The position numbers and the translations under genes are program-made. From assembly GCA_964542755.1 (NCBI GenBank), contig CAZIWL010000011.1, positions 1 to 62,166 on the forward strand: a stretch of 62,166 nucleotides of DNA, written 5' to 3'. The DNA comes from SKLM01 sp964542755. Lineage in GTDB: Bacteria > Chloroflexota > Anaerolineae > B4-G1. Every line of letters begins with the position of its first letter. The first letter of the stretch is position 1. This document shows positions 33,907-43,700 of the stretch, in pieces. Under the pieces are notes generated by a model. That model did not search any database. It worked only from the letters and a program-made list of their open reading frames with translations, and was not told where the DNA came from.

Positions 33907-34203
33907 ATGAGTATTGGGTCGATCTTGGTTGGAACCGCAGCACTGCTCGCCGTGGCCGCGTACGTGGCAAGGCCCCTTCGGACATGCGGGACCTCGGCCA
34001 CAGACCGGGCCATCGAGGCGTGGGTGGCGCAGGTCCGGGATGACGTTGAGGAGGCCGGTACTCCCTCTGCCCGAGACATGTCTGCGGTGTCTGCAGACGG
34101 GTCCGAGCGGGTGGTGAACTTCTGTCCGCAGTGCGGTCAGCGGACGGAGGCGGGTGACCGGTTCTGCTCCGGCTGCGGAACACCGCTCAGGAGGAGCTCC
34201 TGA
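33907..34203 (+). CDS. Small membrane-anchored zinc-ribbon protein in the ccm operon
   Basis: A 98-residue protein with one N-terminal hydrophobic helix (ILVGTAALLAVAAYVA), a short acidic stretch and a C-terminal zinc ribbon with CPQCGQ and CSGCG, spaced for one Zn ion. The ATG at 33907 follows GGAGAAGGA; the frame is open further upstream inside ccmF, where it is only a shadow. The stop overlaps the next ATG (TGATG). Its place between CcmF and CcmA, and a helix plus soluble tail, recall the position of CcmI-like or CcmH-like helpers, but no sequence similarity to those is visible. Function unknown. Confidence 0.72.
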   Translation: MSIGSILVGTAALLAVAAYVARPLRTCGTSATDRAIEAWVAQVRDDVEEAGTPSARDMSAVSADGSERVVNFCPQCGQRTEAGDRFCSGCGTPLRRSS

Positions 34204-35393
34204 TGCGTGTGAATGCGCAGGAGATTCTGCACGCACGGCACCGTGGCGGCAGCCGGGCCCTGGCTCTGGCCCTCCTCCTGCTGGCGGCGGCCTTGACCGT
34301 GGCCTGGACCGGATCGCCGCAGAGCGGGGAAGGCACGGTCACCGGCGAGGTGTCCAACGGGACGCCCGGCGGCAGTGTACCATTGGACCTCACCCTGACA
34401 CTCCACACCTTCTCGGACAGCGCGGAGACCGGCGTCTACACCACGTCGGTATCCGACGGACCGGACTACGTTTTTCGGGGTGTTGCCCTCACCGTTGGCG
34501 AGACCGCCGTGGTGAGGACGGTCTACAAGGACGTGATGTATGTCTCTGAGTTCGCCACCATTGAGGACGAGAGCGGGGACCTTGCGCTGCCGGTGACCAT
34601 CTATGAGACCACCGAGAATCCCGAGCACTTGAGCATCGCGCAGCTCCATTTCTTCGTCAACAAACTCGACGGGAAGGTGCAGGTCGGCGAGTTCGCCGTG
34701 GTGGCGAACACGGGCGATCGCACCTTCGTGGGCCTGTCAGACGTCGAAGGACGAAGGACCTGGTCTGTGACGCTGCCGGAGGGCGCGGACGGGCTACGTT
34801 TTGACGGTGCTGAGCTGGGCGGGCGCTTTGTTCGCACGGAGGATGGGTTTGCCGATACACGGCCCGTTCCCCCCGGGGAGGCCAGTGTCGAGACGTCCTT
34901 CACGTATGAGATCCCCTTCGAGGAAGGGCTTTCGATCGAACAAGTCGTTGACCTCCCCGTGCGTGCCGCTGTTCTGGTGCTTCCTGAAGGAGGTTGGAGC
35001 CTGGCGGGCGAGAGGCTGAGCTCCGAGGGAACGCTGGAGACGCAGATGGGGGCGGCTCTCTCCTACACGGCCGGTCCGATTGCGGCTGGTGAGGCCCTCT
35101 CCTTCCGCCTCGTGCCCCGCGAAGCGGGCAACGGGCCGGCCGAACCGACGGCCCAGGGTGGATCTGGCGGCGGGTTGATCTGGGGCATTGCAGCCCTGGC
35201 CGCCGCCGGAGTGGCAGCCGCCGCCATGTGGACGTCGGGCCAGGACAGTCCGATGCCTGTCGAGGTGGAGGACCACGTGCGCGCGATTGCGTCCCTTGAC
35301 CGGGCCTACGAGAGTGGGGATGTTGCCGAGCAGGTGTATCGTGAAAGACGCCGCTCGCTGAAGCAGAAGATTCGTCAAACGGTTTCGGACTGA
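34203..35393 (+). CDS. Exported membrane-anchored protein of unknown function in the ccm operon
   Basis: A 396-residue protein. The N-terminal helix (LALALLLLAAALTVAW) acts as a signal or anchor. Residues 50-290 are beta-rich, starting with a carboxypeptidase-regulatory-like unit (VTGEVSNGTPGGSVPLDLTL). A second membrane helix (GGGLIWGIAALAAAGVAAAA) near residue 325 is followed by a cytosolic tail, LDRAYESGDVAEQVYRERRR, which resembles the short helical hairpin at the end of some CcmI/CcmH and SHOCT-type proteins. It lies between the zinc-ribbon gene and ccmA, with overlaps or gaps of a few bases, so it is part of the maturation operon. It may present apocytochrome to the lyase, but that is inference. 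Confidence 0.7.
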   Translation: MRVNAQEILHARHRGGSRALALALLLLAAALTVAWTGSPQSGEGTVTGEVSNGTPGGSVPLDLTLTLHTFSDSAETGVYTTSVSDGPDYVFRGVALTVGETAVVRTVYKDVMYVSEFATIEDESGDLALPVTIYETTENPEHLSIAQLHFFVNKLDGKVQVGEFAVVANTGDRTFVGLSDVEGRRTWSVTLPEGADGLRFDGAELGGRFVRTEDGFADTRPVPPGEASVETSFTYEIPFEEGLSIEQVVDLPVRAAVLVLPEGGWSLAGERLSSEGTLETQMGAALSYTAGPIAAGEALSFRLVPREAGNGPAEPTAQGGSGGGLIWGIAALAAAGVAAAAMWTSGQDSPMPVEVEDHVRAIASLDRAYESGDVAEQVYRERRRSLKQKIRQTVSD

Positions 35394-35398
35394 CGTCG

Positions 35399-36094
35399 GT
35401 GATCGAAACGCGAGGTCTCACCAAGACCTTCGGCCCGCGCACTGCCCTCGCCGGTGTCGACCTCTCGGTCGACGCTCGCGAGTTCGTTGCCCTCGTCGGC
35501 CCCAACGGGGCTGGGAAGACCACGCTGCTTCGCATCCTGGCGAACCTGGCGCGGCCGACCTCGGGATCCGTCCAGATTGGGGGACTCGATCTGGCTGCCC
35601 CGAGCGAGGCAGCCCGGCGTCAGATCGGGTTCCTCTCCCACCGCACGCTCCTCTACAACGACCTGACGGCCGAACAGAACCTACGTTTCTACGCGCAGAT
35701 GTACGACATAGACCCCGCGTCGCCCCGGATCAGGCGGGTCCTGGAGCGTGTGGGGCTGGGCCTCCGTAAGGGTGACCTGGTGCAGACCTTCTCGCGCGGG
35801 ATGCGGCAGCGCCTCTCAGTGGCCCGGGCCGTGCTCCACGAGCCTCAAGTCCTGTTGCTGGATGAGCCGTACACCGGGCTCGATCCGCAGGCCGTCGATA
35901 TGGTTCGAAGCCTGCTCACCGAGCTGACCGGGGCCGGATCCACCGTTTTGCTCACGACGCACCGGCTGGGGCACGCACTGACCGCAGGACAGAGGATCCT
36001 GGTGCTCCACCACGGGCGCGTTGTCTATGACCGACCGGGTGACCGGGTAGATGCGGCGAGCTTCTCGGCGACCTACCGCACGCTCACGCAGTAG
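35399..36094 (+). CDS. ccmA: Heme-exporter ABC ATPase CcmA
   Basis: A 231-residue ABC ATPase of the size of CcmA. The Walker A is GPNGAGKTTLLR, the signature SRGMRQRLSVARA and the Walker B VLLLDEPYTGLD, followed by an H-loop histidine in TTHRLGHAL. With CcmB (next gene) it uses ATP to release holo-CcmE from the CcmC complex. The start is a GTG five bases after the preceding stop, with no clear ribosome-binding site, suggesting translational coupling. The call as CcmA, rather than another ABC ATPase, rests on the surrounding ccmE, ccmF, ccmB and ccmC genes. Confidence 0.9.
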   Translation: MIETRGLTKTFGPRTALAGVDLSVDAREFVALVGPNGAGKTTLLRILANLARPTSGSVQIGGLDLAAPSEAARRQIGFLSHRTLLYNDLTAEQNLRFYAQMYDIDPASPRIRRVLERVGLGLRKGDLVQTFSRGMRQRLSVARAVLHEPQVLLLDEPYTGLDPQAVDMVRSLLTELTGAGSTVLLTTHRLGHALTAGQRILVLHHGRVVYDRPGDRVDAASFSATYRTLTQ

Positions 36095-36115
36095 CGTCAG
36101 TCCAAGGATAGAGAA

Positions 36116-36787
36116 TTGGATTACGTGCGCAAGGTCGCGGCGATCATCGAGAAGGATATCGCCGCCGAGCTCCATACGAGGGAGATGATCAGCGCTATGC
36201 TCGTCTTCTCGGCGCTGGCCACGCTCATCTTCAGCTTCGCTCTCGACCTGCGCGGGGAGTTAGCCGAGGCGGCGGCACCCGGCGTGCTCTGGTCCACCAT
36301 TGCTTTCGCGGGAACCCTGGGACTGAGCCGCTCCATGGCGCGTGAGAAGGAGACGGGCTGCATCGATGGCTTGCTCCTGGCGCCCGTCGATCGGACGGCG
36401 ATCTTCTTCGGCAAGGCGGTTGGTAACCTGCTGTTCATGTCGGTGGTAGAGGTGGCGCTGCTGCCTCTCTTCTCCGTGCTCTTCGACGTAGGTTTGATGC
36501 GGGCGAGAATCCTGGTAGTATTGGTTTTGGGTACCGTCGGCTATGCGGCTGTAGGGACGCTCCTCGCGGCGATTGCGGTCAACACCCGCGCGCGGGAGGT
36601 GATGCTTCCAGTTCTCCTTCTACCTCTGGCGGTGCCGGTGCTCATTGCAGCGGTGCGGGCGACGGGGGCTTTGCTCGAAGGCGCGGCTCTTAGCCAGGCT
36701 GCGGGTTGGATTCGCATTCTGGTCGTCTACGACCTGGTGATCGTGGCCGTTTCCTTGCTGACGTTCGGTTACGTGGTGGAGGAGTAG
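36116..36787 (+). CDS. ccmB: Heme-exporter membrane subunit CcmB
   Basis: A 223-residue membrane protein with six hydrophobic segments, the usual CcmB size. Typical traits are the N-terminal KVAAIIEKDIAAELHTREM, the LSRSMAREKETGCIDGLLLAPVD loop, and a GYAAVGTLLAAIAVNTRARE helix followed by MLPVLLLPLAVPVLIAA. It partners the CcmA ATPase. The start is TTG at 36116, after AAGGATA; there is no ATG nearby in frame. Confidence 0.92.
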   Translation: MDYVRKVAAIIEKDIAAELHTREMISAMLVFSALATLIFSFALDLRGELAEAAAPGVLWSTIAFAGTLGLSRSMAREKETGCIDGLLLAPVDRTAIFFGKAVGNLLFMSVVEVALLPLFSVLFDVGLMRARILVVLVLGTVGYAAVGTLLAAIAVNTRAREVMLPVLLLPLAVPVLIAAVRATGALLEGAALSQAAGWIRILVVYDLVIVAVSLLTFGYVVEE

Positions 36788-36793
36788 GGACCG

Positions 36794-37516
36794 ATGAAGA
36801 GGGACAAGGACAACCAGAGGCCGACGAACGACCTGATCGGCCTACTTCTCGCGGGCGCCAGCGGAGTGCTGATCATCACGGCCCTCGGCATGGTCTTCCT
36901 CTACGCGCCCAGAGAGCTCACCATGGGGGATGTCCAACGCATCTTCTACTTTCACGTAGCCTCAGCGTGGGTGGGCTTCTTCGGGTTCTTCGTGACCTTC
37001 CTGGCCGGCGTCGTCTACCTGACGGAGGGAGGGCGGCGCTGGGACATCCTGGGCCTCTCCTCAGTGGAGGTGGGCCTGACGTTCATCATTATGACGGTGG
37101 TCACCGGTATGCTGTGGGCGAGGCCAGTCTGGGGCACCTACTGGACGTGGGAGCCGCGCTTGACCATCTCGGCGGTCCAGCTGCTGATCTACGTGGCCTA
37201 CGCTATGCTCCGTGGGTCGATCGAGGGGGCGGAGCGGGAGGCACGCTTCGCGGCAGTGTACGGTATTGTGGCCTTTGTGACAGTGCCGCTCTCCTGGTTT
37301 GCCATCCGCTGGTGGCGGACCATCCACCCGGACATCTTGACCGGTGGCGAGGGCATGGCGGTGACACCGCGCATGATTCAGACGCTCATCGTGAGTATTC
37401 TGGCGTTTACCGCGCTCTACGGGACGCTGCTCCGTCAGCGCATTCGCCTGGAGTGCTCAAGGGATCGGTTCACGCGCCTGCGCTTGCAGCTGGAACGGAA
37501 GCTGTCGGCCTACTAG
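36794..37516 (+). CDS. ccmC: Heme-delivery membrane protein CcmC
   Basis: A 240-residue membrane protein with six hydrophobic segments. The tryptophan-rich heme motif appears as VWGTYWTWEPRLT, and the histidines that flank heme are in the FYFHVASAW region and in RTIHPD. CcmC loads heme onto CcmE. The ATG comes six bases after the ccmB stop, within the same operon. Confidence 0.93.
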   Translation: MKRDKDNQRPTNDLIGLLLAGASGVLIITALGMVFLYAPRELTMGDVQRIFYFHVASAWVGFFGFFVTFLAGVVYLTEGGRRWDILGLSSVEVGLTFIIMTVVTGMLWARPVWGTYWTWEPRLTISAVQLLIYVAYAMLRGSIEGAEREARFAAVYGIVAFVTVPLSWFAIRWWRTIHPDILTGGEGMAVTPRMIQTLIVSILAFTALYGTLLRQRIRLECSRDRFTRLRLQLERKLSAY

Positions 37517-37545
37517 CTGATCGGATCAGCATCGGGGAGTTCACC

Positions 37546-37680
37546 ATGTCAGTCTACCTGGTAGCCGCCTACGCCATCTTCTGGGTCTGCTCATTTGCGT
37601 TCATCCTGCTGCTCTGGGCGCGGCAGCGCCGGATCGAGCAAGACCTGCGGCGTCTGGAGGATCAGATCGACAAATCCTGA
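37546..37680 (+). CDS. ccmD: CcmD-like small membrane protein
   Basis: A 44-residue protein: MSVYLVAAYAIFWVCSF begins a single membrane helix, followed by a basic, helical cytosolic tail (RQRRIEQDLRRLEDQIDK). Size, topology and position after ccmC match CcmD, the small subunit that helps release holo-CcmE. GGGGAG lies nine bases upstream of the ATG. It is the last gene of the operon. Confidence 0.82.
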   Translation: MSVYLVAAYAIFWVCSFAFILLLWARQRRIEQDLRRLEDQIDKS

Positions 37681-37796
37681 ACGGCATCTCCCATCCAACT
37701 GCATACCAGGCTCGCTGAGGCCACCCCCCGGCTCGTAAGGACCCAGGGCTACGGGTGGCTTTCGTTTTTCCAGGCCACGGGAATGCGAGAGGATTG

Positions 37797-37825
37797 GTGC
37801 GGAGACCACGAAGGGCACAAAGGAC
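37797..37825. repeat. Short-period intergenic repeat fragment
   Basis: The text GGTGCGGAGACCACGAAGGG followed by CACAAAGGACA has the 'acgaagggcacaaaggacac' pattern often met in bacterial intergenic spacers. Only one and a half units are present here. No gene is seen in 37681-37899. Confidence 0.3.
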
Positions 37826-37899
37826 ACTAGGAACGCATAGGGACGCGACGTGCTGAGAGGTGGCTCGAATCGGAGGGCATGGGATTTAGCAGATAAGCT

Positions 37900-37928
37900 T
37901 TGCATTTATCGGCGAAATGGGCTACAAT
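37900..37928 (+). promoter_or_regulatory. Promoter of the DUF362-NapH operon
   Basis: TTGCAT (37900-37905), 17 bases and TACAAT (37923-37928). The leader to the ATG at 37973 is about 38 bases. Confidence 0.65.
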
Positions 37929-37972
37929 CTGTCTGTGGAAGGGAAGGATTTCCGATGGGAGGGTGAACAGTC

Positions 37973-39043
37973 ATGAATGACTACACGCGTAGATTGTTTC
38001 TTCACCGGGCCGCCGCGAGCCTCGGCGCGTTGACCAGCGCATGGCTCCTGGGAGGCTGTGGCAGCGAGGAGCTAGTGACGCCGTCGGCGGGAACCGCACT
38101 GCCAGCGACGGCGACTCCGATGCCTACGGCTCCGCCTACGGCGACGGAGCGGGCGGCGGATGAGGGAGGAGCGGTTGCTTCGGAGGAGCCAACGGGAACG
38201 GCGCCAGCGACGTCGACCACACCGGCGCGACGGCCCAACGTCGTCGTGGCGCGAGGCGGGGAACCGGGGGCTATGGTGCGCCGGGCTTTGGCGGCTTTGG
38301 GCGGCATGGAGCGCTTCGTCAGTCCGGGGGATGAGGTCGTCGTCAAGCCCAACATCTGTGTTGCTTACCATACCTACGAGTATGCGGCGACGACCAACCC
38401 GTGGGTCGTCGGCGAGCTGGTTCGTCTGGCCCTGGAGGCTGGGGCAAAGCGCGTACGGGTGATGGACAACCCCTTTGGTGGGAGTGCTGAACAAGCTTAC
38501 GCCAGGAGCGGCATCCAGGAGCAGGTCGAGCAGGCTGGCGGCGAGATGGAGATCATGGCCCGCTTCAAGTATGTGGACGTGGATCTGCCAGAGGGGCGGG
38601 ATCTGAAGCGCTGCAAGATTTACGACGCTGTGCTGAATGCAGACGCCGTGATTGACGTGCCAATTGCCAAGCACCACGGGCTTGCGCGCTTGACCTTGGG
38701 GATGAAGAACCTGATGGGTGTCATCTCTGACCGCCCTGCTATGCACCGGAACCTGGGCCAGAGGCTGGCGGATTTGACCAGCCGGGTCCGGCCCACCTTG
38801 ACGGTGGTCGATGCGGTGCGGATGCTGATGGCCAACGGTCCTAGTGGGGGGAACCTGGACGATGTTCGCGAGGCAAACACAGTGATCGCCACCCCGGACA
38901 TCCTGGCCGCAGACAGCTACGCCGCGACGCTATTCGGGCTGCGCCCGGATGAACTCGCGTACGTGCAGGCGGGTACTTCGATGGGCCTGGGATCAAGTGA
39001 CCTGGAGAACCTGAGGATCGAGGAGGTCACGGTCGGTGGGTAG
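37973..39043 (+). CDS. Exported DUF362 lipoprotein
   Basis: A 356-residue protein with a Tat-like N-terminus (TRRLFLHRAAASLGALTS) that runs into a lipobox (LLGGC), so it is probably exported folded and lipid-anchored. A Thr/Pro-rich linker covers residues 38-90. The rest matches DUF362: RRALAALGGMERFVSPGDEV, VVKPNICVAYHTYEY, AKHHGLARLTLGMKNLMG and a final DILAADSYAATLFG. The family often occurs with ferredoxin-type partners and has no settled biochemical role. Its stop overlaps the start of the NapH-like gene by eight bases, so the two act together. Confidence 0.85.
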   Translation: MNDYTRRLFLHRAAASLGALTSAWLLGGCGSEELVTPSAGTALPATATPMPTAPPTATERAADEGGAVASEEPTGTAPATSTTPARRPNVVVARGGEPGAMVRRALAALGGMERFVSPGDEVVVKPNICVAYHTYEYAATTNPWVVGELVRLALEAGAKRVRVMDNPFGGSAEQAYARSGIQEQVEQAGGEMEIMARFKYVDVDLPEGRDLKRCKIYDAVLNADAVIDVPIAKHHGLARLTLGMKNLMGVISDRPAMHRNLGQRLADLTSRVRPTLTVVDAVRMLMANGPSGGNLDDVREANTVIATPDILAADSYAATLFGLRPDELAYVQAGTSMGLGSSDLENLRIEEVTVGG

Positions 39044-40601
39044 TGAGAACGAGGGGCGCCGACTGCGCCCCAAGACCTGGGTGACCCTGCGGCGGATCGT
39101 GCAGGGAACCGCCTTCCTCACGTTTCTTGTTCTATTCGTTTGGTCGCGCCGAGGTGGATGGCCGGCCAGGCTGGTCAACGCGCCGATGCGGCTCGATCCC
39201 CTGGCGATGTTGGCGCACCTTCTGGCGAGCCGTACTTTCCTGGCAGGCTCGGCGCTGGCCCTGATCGTTGTTGTCCTGACTCTGCTACTGGGGCGCGCAT
39301 GGTGTGGCTGGCTTTGCCCGCTGGGCACACTGCTCGACTGGTTCCCACTCCATCGCTGGCGCAGGAAGCGCACAGAGATTTCCGATGGATGGCGGACGGT
39401 CAAGTACGGGCTCCTGGTGACAATTCTGCTGGCGGCGGCGCTCGGGAATCTGACCTTGCTGGTGCTGGACCCCCTCACGATCCTCTTCCGCACCCTCTCC
39501 ACCGCCGTCTGGCCCGCCGTTGACCAGGTGGTCACGCGCGTCGAGGCAGCCCTATACGGGATACCGGTGTTGCAGGGCGCCGTCTCGGCCTTCGACGGGG
39601 TCGTGCGGCCCGTGGTGCTCCCCTACGACCCCGTCTTCTATCGATACACATTTCTCTATGCGGGGTTCTTTCTGAGCATTCTGGGGCTCAACGCGGCAGC
39701 GCCGCGCTTCTGGTGTAGGAACCTCTGCCCCCTGGGGGCGCTGCTCGGGCTGCTGAGCAAAGTGGGTCTGGTACAGCGAGAGGTCGCGTCTTCCTGCACG
39801 GATTGCGGCGCCTGCGCGCGGGTCTGTCCTACCGGTACCATCGACCCGGACAGGGCCTACGCCAGCGATCCCGGGGAGTGCACGATGTGCATGGAGTGCT
39901 CTTCCGCCTGTCCCGTGGACGCCGTCCGCTTCCCCGCTCGGGCCCCGCGAGCACCGCAATTGGAGAGTTATGACCCTGACCGCCGGCATTTGGTGGCCGC
40001 CATCGGGGCGTCTGCGGCCGGGATCGGGCTCTTTAAGAGCAACCTGGCCTCCAGCCGAGATCACCCGCGACTGATCCGCCCTCCAGGTGCCCGCGAGAAC
40101 GACTTGCTGCACAAGTGCATCCGCTGCGGCGAGTGCAACCGGGCCTGTCCCACGAGCGCGATACAGCCTGCCATTACCGAAGCGGGTGTCGAGGGGCTTT
40201 GGACGCCTGTGCTGGTCCCGCGGGCAGGTTACTGCGATTATTCCTGCAACGCCTGTGGGCAGGTCTGCCCCGTCCAGGCCATCCCGCCCCTCGACCTGGC
40301 GACCAAGAGGCAGCAGATCATCGGGAAGGCCTACATCGACGAGGGCCGCTGCATTGCGTGGGCCGACGGGACTGACTGCATCGTATGCGAGGAGATGTGC
40401 CCACTGGGGGAGAAGGCGATCGTCCTTGAAGAGGCGGAGGTGATCACCGGGGATAACGCACGGGTCACGGTGCAGCAGCCCCGAGTCATCCGAGACCGCT
40501 GCATCGGCTGCGGTATCTGCGAGTACAAGTGCCCCGTGAACGGTGAGGCGGCTATCCGCGTCTACGTGCCCCCGTCGGAGTCCGGGACGGTGTCCTTCTA
40601 G
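39036..40601 (+). CDS. NapH-like membrane Fe-S protein with MauM/NapG-type ferredoxin tail
   Basis: A 521-residue protein. The membrane part (residues 1-245) has about four to five helices and the two CX3CP motifs of NapH-type proteins, WCGWLCPLG and WCRNLCPLG. A soluble part follows with several [4Fe-4S] motifs: CTDCGACARVC, CTMCMECSSAC, CIRCGECNRAC, CNACGQVC, CIVCEEMC and CIGCGICEYKC. Around residue 325 a hydrophobic segment (LVAAIGASAAGIGLF) separates the two sets of clusters. NapH-type proteins take electrons from quinol, and this fused form passes them along its own cluster chain. The start is a GTG at 39036 with GGAGG about ten bases upstream. The partner is the DUF362 protein encoded immediately upstream. 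Confidence 0.85.
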   Translation: MGSENEGRRLRPKTWVTLRRIVQGTAFLTFLVLFVWSRRGGWPARLVNAPMRLDPLAMLAHLLASRTFLAGSALALIVVVLTLLLGRAWCGWLCPLGTLLDWFPLHRWRRKRTEISDGWRTVKYGLLVTILLAAALGNLTLLVLDPLTILFRTLSTAVWPAVDQVVTRVEAALYGIPVLQGAVSAFDGVVRPVVLPYDPVFYRYTFLYAGFFLSILGLNAAAPRFWCRNLCPLGALLGLLSKVGLVQREVASSCTDCGACARVCPTGTIDPDRAYASDPGECTMCMECSSACPVDAVRFPARAPRAPQLESYDPDRRHLVAAIGASAAGIGLFKSNLASSRDHPRLIRPPGARENDLLHKCIRCGECNRACPTSAIQPAITEAGVEGLWTPVLVPRAGYCDYSCNACGQVCPVQAIPPLDLATKRQQIIGKAYIDEGRCIAWADGTDCIVCEEMCPLGEKAIVLEEAEVITGDNARVTVQQPRVIRDRCIGCGICEYKCPVNGEAAIRVYVPPSESGTVSF

Positions 40602-40672
40602 AGCTGGCTGTTCTGACGCCGGATCCCCCGTCCGGTCACCTATCAAGCAGCGGGTCTGCTCCAGGCCTCCCT

Positions 40673-40720
40673 ACGGGTGGGTCTGGTCACGGGTGGGCGC
40701 GACCACGGGTGGGTCATACC
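40673..40720. repeat. Three tandem 16-bp repeats upstream of the dehydrogenase-cytochrome gene
   Basis: The core ACGGGTGGG recurs at 40673, 40689 and 40705, exactly 16 bases apart, each ending in a pyrimidine-rich spacer with a final C. The last unit runs into GGGTCATACCC, a small palindrome. It lies 37-84 bases before the ATG of the next gene, so it may be an operator array or an intergenic repeat family. Confidence 0.65.
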
Positions 40721-40756
40721 CGCCTATGGACTTGCCACATGACCGAGGAGGGAACG

Positions 40757-43700
40757 ATGGGAAGAAGACGTCTACTCTCAGGAGCAGCAATTGCAGCCCT
40801 GATTCTGGTGGGCGCGGCGATGCTCCTAGGTGGCCGGGGTGTCTCGCGTGGAGCGCGGGCGCAGCGGCCTGATGTGGAGATCATGGTGGACGAGGTGGTG
40901 GCCTCGGGCCTGAGCCACCCGGTCCAGGTCACCCACGCCGGTGACGGTCTGGGTCGGCTATTCGTGGTGGAGCAGGGGGGCCGGATCCGGATCGTCGAGG
41001 AGGGAGAGGTCCTGTCGCAACCCTTTCTCGACATCACCGACCGTACGGACCGGCAAGGCGAACAGGGACTGCTTGGCGTCGCATTCCATCCGGACTACGC
41101 TTCCAACGGATACGTCTACGTCAACTATACGCGTGACAACGATGGCGCAACAGTCATCGCGCGCTACTCGGTCTCGGCGTCGGATCCCAACGTGGCCGAC
41201 CCCGGGAGCCGCTTTGTCCTCCTCACGATTGCCCAGCCCTACGGAAACCACAACGGCGGACAGCTTCTCTTCGGTCCTGACGGTTACCTCTACGTGGGGA
41301 TGGGTGACGGAGGGAGCGGCGGGGACCCCGAGGAAAACGGACAGGATCCGGGGAATCTCCTCGGAGCCATGCTCCGACTGGACGTCGATGGGGATTCGCC
41401 CTACGAAATCCCGGATGACAACCCCTATGTAGGAGAGGCCGGTGAGGACGAGATCTGGGCCATCGGGCTGCGGAACCCGTGGCGCTTCAGCTTTGACCGG
41501 GAAACGGGCGATCTTTACATCGGCGACGTGGGGCAGAACGCCTGGGAGGAGGTCAGCTACCAGGCCGCGGGGACTCCCGGAGGCCTCAACTTTGGATGGG
41601 ACTGCTACGAGGGCACGCACGCGTACGAGCTCGACGAACAGTGTACGGGGGCCGATCTGACCGACCCGATCGCTGAGTACAGCCACGACGTGGGCCGCTC
41701 GGTGACCGGCGGATTCGTCTACCGGGGGAGCCTGTTTCCGAACCTGAGAGGACGGTACTTCTACGCCGACTACGTCACTGGGAGAATATGGAGCCTGTAC
41801 AAGACGGGCACGAACCCGGAAACGTGGTCCGACCCCGAGCTGGAGTTGGATACCGGCCTCAACATCAGTGCATTCGGTGAGGATGAGGACGGCGAGCTTT
41901 ACATCTGCGACATAACGGGTGGAACGATCCGCCATCTGGTCGACGCGGACGGACCGTTGGAGAACCTGTCGGCGTCCTCCAAGTCTGTCTGGCCTCCGAG
42001 CATCGACGCCGGAGAGACGGCGACGTACACCATTGGGCTGGTGAACAACGGAGGAGCCGTTGACGGCACGGTCTACGTGACGGACACGGTGCCGGCGGGG
42101 CTCACTTATGAATCTGGCTCGCTGGACGCATCTACTGGAACCGTCGACGACGGAGGAGCTCCCACGCTCCGCTGGCGGGGTGCCTTGGGAGCGCGCGAGG
42201 CCGTGTCCATCACCTATCGGGCTGCGGCGACAGGGGTGATCACGGGGTCCATCGTTAACCGCGCTCTGGTAGAGGGCCCAGTGGGCGCCTTTGAACTCGC
42301 GGGGGGGCTGTTTGTGCCGCGATCGGTGCTCACATCGACAATGAGGGACGTCTTCCTTCCGGGCACGCAGCCAGGCCAGCTCACCACGTTGATCCCCAAC
42401 TCCGTCGACTGCGACGTCTGCCACAGCGAGCCGATTTATGACCGCTGGCGAGGCGCAGTGATGAGTCAGTCAGGCCGGGACCCGCTGATGTGGGCCGCCC
42501 TGGCGGCAGCCAACCACGACGTGCCCAACAGTGGGGACTACTGCCTCCGCTGCCACGCGCCCAAGGGGTGGTTGGAGGGGCGGAGTCATCCCTCCGACGG
42601 ATCCGGGCTCGAGGTTCAGGACACGTCGGACGGGGTCGCCTGCGGGATCTGCCACCGGATGGTCGATCCGGCGCCCACGGCAAGCGAGGTCCCAGCGATC
42701 GACGCGGACGTTCGGGAGAACCTGACGGCCACGGTGCCGATCACCTACGTCGGAAGCGCGACGATGATTGTCGATCCCGACGACAACCGGCGAGGGCCGT
42801 TTGCCTTCACCCCGACGCTGCCGTACCACTCCGCTTATCAGACGGCATTCGCGGGGCAGTCGAGCGGGGCCATCACGCGGGCGCGACTTTGCGGCACGTG
42901 CCACAACGTGGACAACCCTCTGCTGTCATGGGATGAGTCGCGGGGCCAGTTCTGGCCGAACGAGATGGACAGCGGTGCACCCCGAGCCGACCTGGGGGGC
43001 GCCGACCTCTTCCGCATTGAGAGCACGTACGACGAGTGGCTGAACAGCGCCTACGCGCAGGGAGGTGTGGAGGCGCCCGGCTTCGCCGGGGCCGACTCCG
43101 ATGGGGTTGTGGAGGCTTGCCAGGACTGCCACCTTCGCCGACTAACCGGCCTGGCCGCGGACCCGCAGTTCAACCCGGTCCTCCGGGATTGTGAGACCAC
43201 GGGCTGCTTGCCGGAGCACACGATGGTCGGTGGGAATACGTGGCTGCCGAAACTCCTTCAAGATGCGGATTGGCGGCTCTCCGCACCGGATGACGAGCAC
43301 CTCAATGCCGCGTTCCGTGAGACCCAGCAGATGCTCCGCCGGGCCGCGACGCTCAGCGCGACGCTGACCAGCAGCGGCACACAGAAGATTGTTCTCGTGC
43401 GCGTCGTTAACGAGACCGGACACAAGCTCCCGACGGGCTATCCCGAGGGCCGGCAGATGTGGCTCCACGTCCGGGCGTACGATGCCGACGACAGCCTCGT
43501 CTACGAGTCGGGAGCCTACGATGTGGGGGCCGACCGGCTCGTGCGGGATGAGGACGCGAAGGTCTACGAAGCAAAGCAGGGCATCACGCCGGAGTTTGCC
43601 GCGCTCCTGGGCAAGCCAGCGGGCGCCTCCTTCCACTTCCTCTTGAACAACGAGGTGCTCAAGGACAACCGCATCCCGCCTCGCGGATACACGCAGGATG

